Assembly (NCBI GenBank): GCA_009837885.1
Contig: VXSP01000030.1
Location: 62,001-126,000, forward strand
Direction: 5' to 3'
DNA: 64,000 nucleotides
From: Holophagales bacterium
GTDB taxonomy: Bacteria > Acidobacteriota > Thermoanaerobaculia > Multivoradales > Multivoraceae
In this document: piece by piece, positions 1 to 8,149 of the stretch
Position numbering within the stretch: the stretch's first letter is position 1
How the letters are laid out: every line of letters starts with the position of its first letter
The notes under the pieces: model-generated
Database searches by the model: none
Told to the model about the DNA's origin: nothing
Seen by the model: only the letters and a program-made list of their open reading frames with translations
Translations under genes and position numbers: made by a program

Positions 1-974
1 AGCACCGAGTAGGGCAGCACCTCGACGCCGTCGTCGAGGACGCTGTCGCGGATCCAGGCGCCGCTGTGGACAGTGCAGCCACTACCCACGCTGGAGGCGC
101 CGAGCAGGGTGATGTTCGGGTGCAGCACCGAGTCGGCGCCGACGGTCACGCCGGCATCGATCCAGACGCTCTCCGGGTCGAGGACGGTGACGCCCGCCGC
201 CAGCAGGGCATCGACGCTGCGCCGGTAGAAGACGCGCTGAACCGCGGCGAGGTCGGCGCGGGAGTTGACTCCCAGCGCCTCCGAGGCGTCTTCGACCGGA
301 ACCGCCGCCACGGGATGCTCGCGGGCGGCGGCCGAGACGGCATCGGTCAGATGGAACTCGCCCTGGGCGTTGCCGGCATCGACCTTCTCGAGCCAGTCGA
401 AGATCGCCGGAACCGGAAGCGCGTAGTGGCCGGCGTTGACGGTACGGAGCGCGAGCGTGTCTTCGTCGGCGTCCGCCGCCTCGACGATCCGGACGAGGCG
501 ATCCCCCTCGCGGGCGACGCGGCCGAGACTCCCCGGCTCGGGCAGGTCGGCGACGGCCAGGCTGCCCCAACCGGCGCCGGCGGCGTCAAGCAGGGCTCGG
601 AGGGTTCGCGGCCGGACCAGGGGCGCGTCGCCCGAGAGAACCAGGGCCAGCCCCTCGGAGCGCAGAGAGTCGCGAGCCATCGACAGCGCGTGCCCCGTGC
701 CCCGCTGCTCCGGCTGCTCCACCCAGACGATGTCTCCGGCGCCCGCGTCCTCGTCTTCGAACAGCGAGCGGACCGCGTCGGCCCCGCTCCCGACGACGAC
801 GCAGATCGGCGCGCAGCCCGCCTCGCGGGCGGCCTCAACGACCCAGGACACGAGCGGCCTGCCGCCCACCTCGTGAAGCACCTTCGGCTGTTCCGAACGA
901 AACCGCTTGCTGTGACCGGCAGCGAGGACGACGGCCGCGGCGGTGCTGGAGGTCAACTCAGTCGCTGTGGTCAT
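1..974 (-). CDS. glmU: Bifunctional UDP-GlcNAc pyrophosphorylase / glucosamine-1-P acetyltransferase GlmU (C-terminus beyond window edge)
   Basis: Makes UDP-N-acetylglucosamine for peptidoglycan and envelope glycans in the cytoplasm. About 324 N-terminal residues lie in the window. Seen: an N-terminal nucleotidyltransferase domain with VVLAAGHSKRF...QPKVLHEVGG, EQPEQRGTGHAL and LSGDAPLV, a VNSR segment near residue 240, then the first left-handed beta-helix coils (VWIDAGVTVGADSVLHPNIT). The ATG at 974 overlaps the end of the upstream TPR-like gene by 17 bases, which supports translational coupling and this start. The usual G-x-G-T of the nucleotide loop reads GHSKR here. Family assignment is confident; the acetyltransferase half is mostly outside the window, so an uridylyltransferase with a shorter helix cannot be fully excluded. 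Confidence 0.9.
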   Translation of the reverse strand, partial: MTTATELTSSTAAAVVLAAGHSKRFRSEQPKVLHEVGGRPLVSWVVEAAREAGCAPICVVVGSGADAVRSLFEDEDAGAGDIVWVEQPEQRGTGHALSMARDSLRSEGLALVLSGDAPLVRPRTLRALLDAAGAGWGSLAVADLPEPGSLGRVAREGDRLVRIVEAADADEDTLALRTVNAGHYALPVPAIFDWLEKVDAGNAQGEFHLTDAVSAAAREHPVAAVPVEDASEALGVNSRADLAAVQRVFYRRSVDALLAAGVTVLDPESVWIDAGVTVGADSVLHPNITLLGASSVGSGCTVHSGAWIRDSVLDDGVEVLPYSV

Positions 975-1449
975 GGACGAGGCTCAGGAAGCGCTCGTCT
1001 TCATTGAGGGAAGCGAAGTCCGCGTCGTGAAAAGCCCGCACCCGGTTCGTCGGATCCAGTTCCACCGCCTTCGCGAGCGAATCGAGCGCCGGCTCCGTTT
1101 CGCCCAGTAGCGCGCGGATACAGGAGGCGAGGTAGACGAAGCGGCCGTCCCTGGTGCGCGATCCCGCCGTGCAGATCTTGAGGGCGCCCTCAAGGTCGCC
1201 GTCGTTGCGGGCCATGACGGCCTCGAGAAACGCGTCTTTGCCCTTCCCGTCCTTCGACGCCTCGGCCCGGTCGCAGGCCGCGAGGTAGTCCCCGGCGCGG
1301 CTGATGAGCCGGCTCTCCGCCCCCGCGGCGATCACGGCTTCGAACTCGGACCGGGCTTCCGCGATCCGATCCGCGTGGAACGCCTCGATCCCGGCCTCCA
1401 GCTTCTTCAACATGGCGTCCACCGCCTCCGACCCAGGCCCGTTACTCAC
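958..1449 (-). CDS. TPR-like small cytoplasmic protein of unknown function
   Basis: 163 residues with no signal peptide or membrane segment. It is rich in Ala/Glu/Arg and has helical pairs such as AIEAFHADRIAEARSEFEAV and LDSLAKAVELDPTNR, the second a recognisable tetratricopeptide unit. The GTG start is preceded by GGAGGT at a suitable distance. It lies between a GNAT acetyltransferase gene and glmU and overlaps glmU by 17 bases, so it is very probably cotranscribed. A protein-protein interaction role is inferred from the TPR character; no specific function is recognised. Confidence 0.7.
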   Translation of the reverse strand: MSNGPGSEAVDAMLKKLEAGIEAFHADRIAEARSEFEAVIAAGAESRLISRAGDYLAACDRAEASKDGKGKDAFLEAVMARNDGDLEGALKICTAGSRTRDGRFVYLASCIRALLGETEPALDSLAKAVELDPTNRVRAFHDADFASLNEDERFLSLVHDHSD

Positions 1450-1517
1450 GTTCGACTACCTCCGACTCGACGCCCTGCCGACCATTCGGCCCTACCGATC
1501 ATCAGGAACGCGCAACC

Positions 1518-2084
1518 CTAGCGCATAGGAATGTAGTCTGCGCGGAGCAACGCGTACAGGTAGTGATCGGTGCGACGCCCCTGCAAAACGAAGTAGGAAC
1601 GGAGCCTCCCCTCGCGCACGAATCCGAGCTTCTCCAGCACCTTGCGGGAGGCGTCGTTGTCGATCGCGCAGCGGGCCTCCAGGCGCTCCAGCGGCGTTCG
1701 CAGCAGGAGCTCCGGCAGCAACTGACCGAGCGCGGCGGTCATCGTGCCGCGACCTTGATGGCGGGTCGCCAGGGCGTAGCCGAGCTCGCCCAGGCCGTGC
1801 TCCCAGTTGACGATCGCCAGAGTGATCCAGCCTGAGCGTTCGCGGTCGGCTTCGATCATCCAGGTGTAGCGGTCGCCGCGGCCGCGGTAGAGATCCCTGG
1901 GGCGCTGCGCCGCCAGGTCCGCACGCAGCCTGGCAACGGAAACGTTGTGGAGGGGCTGGTAGCGACGCACGGCCGGTTCGGCGCGCCACCGACGAAGGAA
2001 CGCCGCATCCGCGGGCTGCGCCGGCCGCACGACGACGTCGACGGCGGGAGAAGGCGGGGGATCACGGGTCAGGGGGCTGGTCAT
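1518..2084 (-). CDS. GNAT-family (RimJ/RimL-like) N-acetyltransferase
   Basis: 188-residue GCN5-related acetyltransferase expected to transfer acetyl from acetyl-CoA to an amine, by family often a protein N-terminus or small metabolite. Seen: N-terminal VVVRPAQPADAAFLRRW, central GELGYALATRHQGRGTMTAA (the Q/R-x-x-G-x-G/A acetyl-CoA loop), NDASRKVLEKLGFVREG and a terminal beta strand, the order typical of RimJ-type enzymes. It starts 11 bases after the stop of the family 2 glycosyltransferase and is followed by the TPR-like gene, so it belongs to the same minus-strand run toward glmU. The substrate cannot be told from sequence. Confidence 0.8.
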   Translation of the reverse strand: MTSPLTRDPPPSPAVDVVVRPAQPADAAFLRRWRAEPAVRRYQPLHNVSVARLRADLAAQRPRDLYRGRGDRYTWMIEADRERSGWITLAIVNWEHGLGELGYALATRHQGRGTMTAALGQLLPELLLRTPLERLEARCAIDNDASRKVLEKLGFVREGRLRSYFVLQGRRTDHYLYALLRADYIPMR

Positions 2085-2095
2085 CGCCGGGCTGG

Positions 2096-3583
2096 CTATG
2101 TGGTCCGGGCACGGCGCCCCAGCCGGGGCAGGGCGCCGCCGAGGGCGATCAGGCTATACCCCTGGGCGAACAGGTAGAGAAAGGGCAGGGACCACCAGCG
2201 GCCGTAGAGACCCGCGGCGGCGACGCAGACCCAGAAGTAGAGCGCGAGCGTCGCTTCGCCCCACAAGCTCCATACCGCGCCCGACCTGTAGAGCGCCGGT
2301 GGCTTCCCGGCGGCCGCCGGGATCTTCGGCGTGCGGGCGAAGACGCCGCCGCGCCGCAACAGTCCGCTGATCGTCGCGGCCGAGTTGTTGAGCGAAAGGC
2401 CGATGCCGATGGACATGGCGAGCGGCACCTCGAACCAGAAGCTGGAGCCGCGCCGGCCGGCCCGGCGCTGGCCGGCGGCGTAGCAACCGGCGACCGCTAC
2501 CGTCCCGAGCAGAAACAGGGGCGCGTCGATCCACAGCAGCAGGTGCGGCGACTCCTGCCGCTCGAGGATCGCCGGCAACAGGAGAAGTCCGAGAGCCACG
2601 AGCAGCGGGTAGCAGATGCCCGACGTGAGGTGCGCGGCCGCCGCCAGCTTGACCCGCGGCCTCACCGCGCTGCGCAGGATGCGCCCGAGCAGCTTGCGCA
2701 TCGTCTGAGCCGATCCGCGGGCCCAGCGGTGCTGCTGGCTCTTGAAGTCGTTCACCCGGGCCGGCAGCTCCGCCGGCACCGCCAGGTCCGTCATCAGCCT
2801 GAAGCGCCATCCGGCGAGCTGTGCCCGGTAGGAGAGGTCGAGGTCCTCGGTCAGCGTGTCGACCTGCCAGCCTCCCGCGTCCTCGATCGCGCGCCGCCGC
2901 CACACGCCCGCGGTGCCGTTGAAGTTGAAGAAGCAACCCGCCCGGTACCGGGCCGCCTGTTCGACCAGGAAGTGGCCGTCCAGCAGCACCGCCTGGGCCC
3001 GGGTCAGGAGCGAGTCCTTGCGGTTCATATGGCCCCAGCAGGCCTGGACCATGCCCAGCCCCGGATCGCGGAACGCCGGCACCGTCCGCCGCAGAAAGTC
3101 CGGTTCCGGCACGAAGTCGGCATCGAAGATCGCGATCAGCTCTCCGCGCGCCCGCTCCAGACCGGCGGCCAGAGCGCCCGCCTTGAAACCCTGCCGGTTT
3201 TCCCGACGCATGTGCCGGATGAGCGGCAGGGGCCGGTCCCGCGCGGACGCCCGGACGAGCTCGGCCTCGACCCGGTCGGCGGTGTCGTCGGTCGAATCGT
3301 CGAGGATCTGGACTTCGAGCCGATCCGCTGGGTAGTCGAAGTCGAGAACGGCGGCGATCAGCCGGGGGGCGACGTAGCGCTCGTTGTAGATCGGGAGCTG
3401 GACGGTGACCAGGGGCCACATCTCGTCACCTTGCGCGCTATCTTGGACGCTGGCGGAGTTCTCGACGCCGTCCTCGCCGGCGACCGACGATCGCGACACG
3501 CGAAGCACCAGGAGAAGAACCAGCCGATGCAGTCCGTAGAGAGCGAGCGTTCCGAGAACGGCGTAGTAGACCGGCAAGAGCAC
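2096..3583 (-). CDS. Processive family 2 glycosyltransferase, membrane-bound (cellulose/mannan synthase-like)
   Basis: 495 residues. Topology: an N-terminal membrane helix (YYAVLGTLALYGL), a cytosolic GT-A domain and at least four C-terminal membrane helices. Catalytic motifs are complete: DDSTDDT (nucleotide-binding Asp), FDAD (D-x-D), TEDLDLSYRA (base) and QQHRWARG (the Q-x-x-R-W motif of processive synthases). The order matches CslA-like and beta-glucan/mannan synthases, with UDP- or GDP-sugar as donor and an exported or lipid-linked polymer as product; the sugar is not determinable. The GTG start leaves only 13 bases to the divergent GT-C gene, so the two share one promoter region. No PilZ domain is fused. 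Confidence 0.85.
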   Translation of the reverse strand: MLLPVYYAVLGTLALYGLHRLVLLLVLRVSRSSVAGEDGVENSASVQDSAQGDEMWPLVTVQLPIYNERYVAPRLIAAVLDFDYPADRLEVQILDDSTDDTADRVEAELVRASARDRPLPLIRHMRRENRQGFKAGALAAGLERARGELIAIFDADFVPEPDFLRRTVPAFRDPGLGMVQACWGHMNRKDSLLTRAQAVLLDGHFLVEQAARYRAGCFFNFNGTAGVWRRRAIEDAGGWQVDTLTEDLDLSYRAQLAGWRFRLMTDLAVPAELPARVNDFKSQQHRWARGSAQTMRKLLGRILRSAVRPRVKLAAAAHLTSGICYPLLVALGLLLLPAILERQESPHLLLWIDAPLFLLGTVAVAGCYAAGQRRAGRRGSSFWFEVPLAMSIGIGLSLNNSAATISGLLRRGGVFARTPKIPAAAGKPPALYRSGAVWSLWGEATLALYFWVCVAAAGLYGRWWSLPFLYLFAQGYSLIALGGALPRLGRRARTT

Positions 3584-3596
3584 GTACGCTGACGAT

Positions 3597-5303
3597 ATGG
3601 CAAGGGAACGAGGGCTCGGAGCGGCGGGAACCGGCGCCGCAGGACTGGGTGCGCCGGCGTCCCCGCCGGCCGTGGCCGCGAGGCTCCCGACCCGCGGTGG
3701 ACAAGGGCCGCGAAGCGGCGACCATGCTGCGGCGCTGGTGGCCGCCGCCTGGCCCCTGCTGGCCTGCTTCGGCGGGCTGCTCGCGCTCGACCGCGCGGGG
3801 TTCGTTCCCGCCCCGGGCGTCGCGGGCGCTGGCGTCCTCTTCCTGCTCGTGCTGCTCCTGGCGTTCGGCGCGCTGTGGTGGGGACTGCGGCGCCTGGGCG
3901 CGGCGACGGCGGCGGCCGCCGACGTTCCAGTCGCGGGCGTCCTGGCGGTCGCCGTCGTGCTCCGCCTGCTCGCGCTGCCGCTGGCCCCCAGCCTCTCGGA
4001 CGACGTCTACCGGTACCTGTGGGACGGTCGGGTCGCCGCCTCCGGGGCGAACCCGTATCTGCTGACGCCGGACGACGAGAGCCTCGCCGGACTGCGCGAC
4101 GGCTTGTGGGAGACGACCGCGCATCGGGACGTCGCCACGGTGTATCCGCCGTTGGCGCTGGGAATGTTCGCGGGCGCTGCTTCCCTGCCACGACCTTTCC
4201 TGGCGTACAAGCTGGCGCTTGCCGCCGTCGACCTGGCCGGTTGCGCGTTGCTACTGTTGCTGGCTCGCCGTCGCGGCAATTCGTGGATGGCCCTCGCCTA
4301 CGTTTGGAACCCGCTGCTCGTCGTCGAGGGGGCCGGCATGGGGCATGTCGACGTGCTCGGGGCTTCTCTGGTCATCGGCTGCGTGTGGTTGCTGTCGGAT
4401 GGGGGGCGGAGGAAAGGTGGCCGGCCTGACGGCCAGCCCGATTCCGAAGCCGCCTCCGGCGGCAGCCGGCGGGGACGCCGGCGCACCCAGTGTGAGATGT
4501 CGACGGAGTCACAGACTGGGTGCGCCGACGTCCTCGTCGGCCCTCCGAAAGGCACGCGCGAGGCCGAAGGCCTCGCTCCGCCGGGACGCCGGGGCACCCA
4601 GTGGGTGGTGGCCGGGGTGGTCGGTGCGCTTGCTGTGCTGGCGAAGCTCGTGCCTCTGGCGGCGCTGCCTCTCTGGTGGCGGCACGCCGGCGCCCAGCGG
4701 CGGCGCTTTGCGGTCGGCGCGGTCTCGCTGCTGCTGCCGGCGACGGTCGCCGTGCTGCTGTGGGTTCGCGGCGTTCCGCCAGGCCTGGTCGAGTACGCGC
4801 TGCGCTGGGAGTACAACGGCCCTCTCTACGAGCCGCTGTGGCGCCTGATCGGAGCGCTGCGGCTCGACCTGGCCGCTTCCGGGGTCGTCCATCTGGCCCG
4901 GGTCATCTTCGGCGGTGACGTCGAGGCAGCGCCCTGGAGCACGCTCTACTCCTACGCCTATCCGCAGTTCCTCGCCCGCGTCGCGCTCCTGGCCGGCGGC
5001 GCCGTGCTCTGGCTTCGCCTCTGGCGGCGCCGCCCGGGACCGGTCCGGGCGGCGTTCGGGGCCTTCGCCGTCGTCCTCCTGATGAGCCCCACGTTCTACC
5101 CGTGGTACCTGATCTGGATGCTCCCGTGGGCCGCGTTGACCGGCGCCCGCGCCGTCCTCGCGCTCTCCGCGACCCTACCTCTGGCCTACCTTCCCGCCTT
5201 GACCGGAATGCCGTACTTTCCCTGGGTCTACGGCGCCGTCTGGCTGCCCCCGCTGATTCTGCTCGTGCTCGAGCGCCGACGTCCTGTGCCCCCGTCACCA
5301 TGA
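3597..5303 (+). CDS. GT-C fold polytopic membrane glycosyltransferase (mannosyltransferase-like) with in-frame repeat insertion
   Basis: 568-residue polytopic membrane protein. DDVYRYLWDGRVAASGANPY is the acidic first-loop motif of polyprenol-phosphate-sugar-dependent GT-C enzymes (GT87/DUF2029-like); TVYPPLAL and the late FYPWYLIWMLPW segment fit too. About 10-12 membrane helices are visible. Residues about 285-335 (4449-4602) are encoded by three copies of dispersed repeat A, give a hydrophilic Arg/Gly-rich loop, and keep the frame open. Another copy (3644-3670) lies in the N-terminal region, so the true start might be later, for example GTG 3672 directly after it. The gene is divergent from the GT2 gene; a joint role in envelope glycan synthesis is inferred. 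Confidence 0.75.
   Translation: MARERGLGAAGTGAAGLGAPASPPAVAARLPTRGGQGPRSGDHAAALVAAAWPLLACFGGLLALDRAGFVPAPGVAGAGVLFLLVLLLAFGALWWGLRRLGAATAAAADVPVAGVLAVAVVLRLLALPLAPSLSDDVYRYLWDGRVAASGANPYLLTPDDESLAGLRDGLWETTAHRDVATVYPPLALGMFAGAASLPRPFLAYKLALAAVDLAGCALLLLLARRRGNSWMALAYVWNPLLVVEGAGMGHVDVLGASLVIGCVWLLSDGGRRKGGRPDGQPDSEAASGGSRRGRRRTQCEMSTESQTGCADVLVGPPKGTREAEGLAPPGRRGTQWVVAGVVGALAVLAKLVPLAALPLWWRHAGAQRRRFAVGAVSLLLPATVAVLLWVRGVPPGLVEYALRWEYNGPLYEPLWRLIGALRLDLAASGVVHLARVIFGGDVEAAPWSTLYSYAYPQFLARVALLAGGAVLWLRLWRRRPGPVRAAFGAFAVVLLMSPTFYPWYLIWMLPWAALTGARAVLALSATLPLAYLPALTGMPYFPWVYGAVWLPPLILLVLERRRPVPPSP
3644..3670 (-). repeat. Family A dispersed repeat, reverse orientation
   Basis: Core of repeat family A read as ACTGGGTGCGCCGGCG followed by TCCCCGCCGGC, containing the perfect hairpin GCCGGCG/CGCCGGC. 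It lies within the N-terminal coding region of the GT-C gene, where it encodes a low-complexity Gly/Ala/Pro stretch. Confidence 0.8.
4449..4602. repeat. Cluster of three family A repeats inside a coding sequence
   Basis: A full double-hairpin copy is at 4449-4491: GCCGCCTCCGGCGGC, then GCCGGCG-GGGA-CGCCGGC, then GCACCCAGT. An inverted degenerate copy is at 4515-4541 (ACTGGGTGCGCCGACG...CGTCGGC), and a third, forward copy is at about 4578-4602 ending GGGGCACCCAGT. The block sits in frame inside the GT-C glycosyltransferase gene and encodes about 51 residues with no membrane-helix character. Confidence 0.85.
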
Positions 5304-5316
5304 GACAACGCCTGCC

Positions 5317-6075
5317 GTGAGATACCGCCTGCTGATCGCCTACGACGGGTCGGACTACGCCGGCTGGCAGCGCCAGGACAACGCCCTCGCGGTCCAGCAG
5401 GTCGTGGAGGAAGCCGTGGCGGCAGTGGCAGGCCGGAACGTCATCGTCCACGGTGCCGGCCGCACCGACGCCGGCGTCCACGCCGCCGGGCAGGCGGCGC
5501 ATCTCGACCTCCCGGCCGGGAACCTGCCGTCCGGCGAAACCCGCCGGGCGCTCGTCCACGGCGTGAACCACCATCTCCCGGCGACGATCCGGGTGCTCGC
5601 CGCCGACGCCGTCGACGACTCGTTTCACGCCCGCAAGAGCGCGTCGTTCAAGGTCTACAGGTACCGGCTCTGCACCGCGCCGGTGATCGATCCGTTCCGG
5701 GCGCCCTTCGTCGTGCCAGCCCCGCGCAGACTCGACCTCGAGTCGATGAAGAGGGCCGCCTCCCTGATCAGCGGGCGGCACGACTTCTCGGCCTTCGCCA
5801 AGGCCGGCGGCAGCCACGGCAGCACCGTGCGGACGATTCACGAAGCCGGATGGACCGAACAGGGAGACGAGATCCGGTTCCGCGTCGCCGGCGACGGGTT
5901 CCTGCGCGGCATGGTCCGTGCCCTGGTGGGTACTACCCTGGAACTCGGCCTCGGCCGCCGCGCGCTGGACGATCTGGCCGCGCTGCTCACCGGTCGGCCG
6001 CGCGCCGAGGCGGGCCCGAACGCTCCCGCGCGGGGCCTGTGCCTGGAGCGCGTGGAATACGATCACGCCACATGA
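5317..6075 (+). CDS. truA: tRNA pseudouridine(38-40) synthase TruA
   Basis: Isomerises uridines 38-40 in the anticodon arm of tRNAs. 252 residues, normal for TruA. Seen: YDGSDYAGWQRQ at the N-terminus, the catalytic-Asp motif GAGRTDAGVHA near residue 50, SFHARKSASFKVYRYRL and FLRGMVRALVGTTLELGLGR at the C-terminus. The GTG start at 5317 follows the GT-C gene by 13 bases. The stop overlaps the next start as ATGA, so truA is coupled to cdsA. In many bacteria the gene before cdsA-dxr-rseP is uppS; here truA occupies that place. Confidence 0.95.
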   Translation: MRYRLLIAYDGSDYAGWQRQDNALAVQQVVEEAVAAVAGRNVIVHGAGRTDAGVHAAGQAAHLDLPAGNLPSGETRRALVHGVNHHLPATIRVLAADAVDDSFHARKSASFKVYRYRLCTAPVIDPFRAPFVVPAPRRLDLESMKRAASLISGRHDFSAFAKAGGSHGSTVRTIHEAGWTEQGDEIRFRVAGDGFLRGMVRALVGTTLELGLGRRALDDLAALLTGRPRAEAGPNAPARGLCLERVEYDHAT

Positions 6076-6920
6076 AACGCGTCGTCACGGGCGTCGTGAC
6101 CGCGGCGCTGGCAGCCGCCCTCGTCCTCTACCTCGACCCCGTCCTGTTGGGAGTGGCGGTCACGATCGTCGTTCTCGTGGCAGCGGCCGAGTACAGCGCG
6201 CTGGTGCAGCGGATCGTCGTCTCGCGGACCGTGAGCTGGGCGCTCTGGGTCGCGGTCGGCGTCCTCGCCCTGGCCGACACGACCGCGAACGAACTGATCG
6301 ACGTGCCGCTGCCGGCCGGCCTGAGCGGCGCCGGCACCTGGTTCGCCGCCGCGGCCCTGATCCTTGGCCTGGCAACGGCGGTCGGCCTCGCCAGCCATGC
6401 CGAGATCCGCGATCGGCTCCTGACTTCGGCGCTGTTCACCTACGGCGCGCTCTGGCTCGGCCTGTTCCTGGTCGCCGCGATCAACCTTCATGTCGTCGAA
6501 CCGGTGCTCCTCTTCTGGGTCCTGGTCGTCGCCTCTCTCGGCGATATCGGCGCCTACTACGGCGGCCGTCTGCTCGGACGCCGGCCCCTGGCGCCGGTGC
6601 TCAGCCCGCAGAAGACGATCGCGGGCGCGGTCAGCGGTCTGGCCGCCAGTTGCGCCGCCGGCGTCGCGGTGGTCCTGGTGTGGCGCGGTCCCGATGCCGT
6701 CGGGCTGGACGTTCCCGTCCTGGCGCTGCTCTGCGGCGCCGCGGGACAGGCCGGAGACCTGGTCGAATCGATGCTCAAGCGGGCGGTGGCGGTCAAGGAC
6801 ACGGGGGCCCTTCTGCCCGGGCATGGCGGGCTGCTCGACCGGCTCGACAGCGTTCTGCTGGCGACGCCGGTGTTCTACGTCGCCGTCCAGGCCGGTGCGA
6901 CGCCGTCGCTCCTGCCGTGA
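6072..6920 (+). CDS. cdsA: Phosphatidate cytidylyltransferase CdsA
   Basis: Makes CDP-diacylglycerol from CTP and phosphatidate, the branch point of phospholipid synthesis, in the inner membrane. 282 residues with about eight membrane helices. The C-terminal family signature is intact: SMLKR-AVAVKD-TGALLPGHGG-LLDRLD, residues about 235-260, supplying the metal and CTP ligands. The start ATG 6072 overlaps the truA stop (ATGA), and the stop overlaps the dxr GTG (GTGA), so this is translational coupling on both sides. Confidence 0.95.
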   Translation: MKRVVTGVVTAALAAALVLYLDPVLLGVAVTIVVLVAAAEYSALVQRIVVSRTVSWALWVAVGVLALADTTANELIDVPLPAGLSGAGTWFAAAALILGLATAVGLASHAEIRDRLLTSALFTYGALWLGLFLVAAINLHVVEPVLLFWVLVVASLGDIGAYYGGRLLGRRPLAPVLSPQKTIAGAVSGLAASCAAGVAVVLVWRGPDAVGLDVPVLALLCGAAGQAGDLVESMLKRAVAVKDTGALLPGHGGLLDRLDSVLLATPVFYVAVQAGATPSLLP

Positions 6921-8113
6921 GCGTGCGCAGGCTCGCCGTACTCGGCGCCACCGGCTCGGTCGGTGAGGCGGCCCTTGCCGTCGTGCGCCGGCACCCCGAG
7001 AAGCTCCAGGTGTGTGTCCTGGCGGCAAGGGGCACGAAGCCCGCGCGGCTCGCGGAGCTGGCGCGCGAGTTCCGGCCTCGCCGGGTGGTCGTCGAGACGG
7101 AGCGGGCGGCGGGCCGCCTGCGTCCCGACCTGCCTCCGGGCACGGACGTCGGTTGGGGCGAAGCCGCCCTGGTCGACGCGGTCGGGGACGGCAAGAACGA
7201 TCTCGTGCTGACCGCGATCGTCGGCGCGGCCGGTCTCAAGCCCGCCGCGGCGGCCCTTGCCGCCGGCGCCGACCTGGCGCTGGCGAACAAGGAGGCGATG
7301 GTCGCCGCCGGGCCTCACCTGCGCCGGCTGGCGGCCGGCTCGGGCGCGAGAATCCTGCCGGTCGACAGCGAACACGCCGCCATCCACCAGGCGCTGCGGG
7401 CGGGCCGGCGCCGCGAGGTCCGGCGCCTCGTGTTGACCGCCTCGGGCGGTCCGTTCCTGGACCGTGACCCGGCGACCCTCGACACGGTCACGCCGGCCGA
7501 GGCAACGGCCCATCCGACCTGGAACATGGGGGCCAAGATCAGCGTCGACTCGGCGACGCTGATGAACAAGGGGCTGGAACTGATCGAGGCGAGCTATCTG
7601 TTCGACGTTCCGGGATCGCGGATCGACATCCTGATCCACCCGCAGTCCCTGGTTCACTCGATCGTCGAGTTCCGGGACGGCAACTCGATCGCCCAGATCT
7701 CGGCCAACGACATGGAGTACCCGATCCGGTACGCCCTTTCTCATCCCGAACGCTGGCCGCGCCCGGAGGACGGCGCCGCGAATGGACTGAGTGAACTACT
7801 GGAGACGACCTCCGAGCTCCAGTTCAGGAAGGTCGACCCGGAGGTGTTCCCGGCGCCGTCCCTCGCCCGCGAGGCGCTCATGCGGGGGAACGGGGCGCCG
7901 GCGGTGCTCAACGCGGCGAACGAGACCGCGGTGGCGGCGTTCCTCGGCGGCTCGGCGCCCTTCACCACCATCGTGACGGCGGTGGCGGAAGTGCTCGACC
8001 GTCACGGCCGGGAAACCGGCGGCGCGGAGCCGGCGACGATCGACGAGGCTCTCGAATGGGATTCCTGGGGCCGACGCCGCGCCCGGGAAGTCCTCGCGCA
8101 GCTTCGCGGTTAG
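6917..8113 (+). CDS. dxr: 1-deoxy-D-xylulose 5-phosphate reductoisomerase (MEP pathway)
   Basis: Second step of the non-mevalonate (MEP) isoprenoid pathway: DXP plus NADPH to 2-C-methyl-D-erythritol 4-phosphate. 398 residues, family length. Seen: N-terminal NADPH fold LAVLGATGSVGEAAL, ALANKEAMVAAG, LPVDSEHAAIHQAL (metal Asp/Glu), LTASGGPF, GAKISVDSATLMNKGLELIE (active-site Lys/Ser/Asn/Glu) and IHPQSLVHS. The GTG start overlaps the cdsA stop. The coexistence with a complete-looking mevalonate branch at 49035-54667 is unusual. A full MEP pathway elsewhere in the genome is inferred, not seen. Confidence 0.96.
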   Translation: MSVRRLAVLGATGSVGEAALAVVRRHPEKLQVCVLAARGTKPARLAELAREFRPRRVVVETERAAGRLRPDLPPGTDVGWGEAALVDAVGDGKNDLVLTAIVGAAGLKPAAAALAAGADLALANKEAMVAAGPHLRRLAAGSGARILPVDSEHAAIHQALRAGRRREVRRLVLTASGGPFLDRDPATLDTVTPAEATAHPTWNMGAKISVDSATLMNKGLELIEASYLFDVPGSRIDILIHPQSLVHSIVEFRDGNSIAQISANDMEYPIRYALSHPERWPRPEDGAANGLSELLETTSELQFRKVDPEVFPAPSLAREALMRGNGAPAVLNAANETAVAAFLGGSAPFTTIVTAVAEVLDRHGRETGGAEPATIDEALEWDSWGRRRAREVLAQLRG

Positions 8114-8149
8114 CATCCACGGAAGAGCGCGACGGCGCCCGCTCGCACG

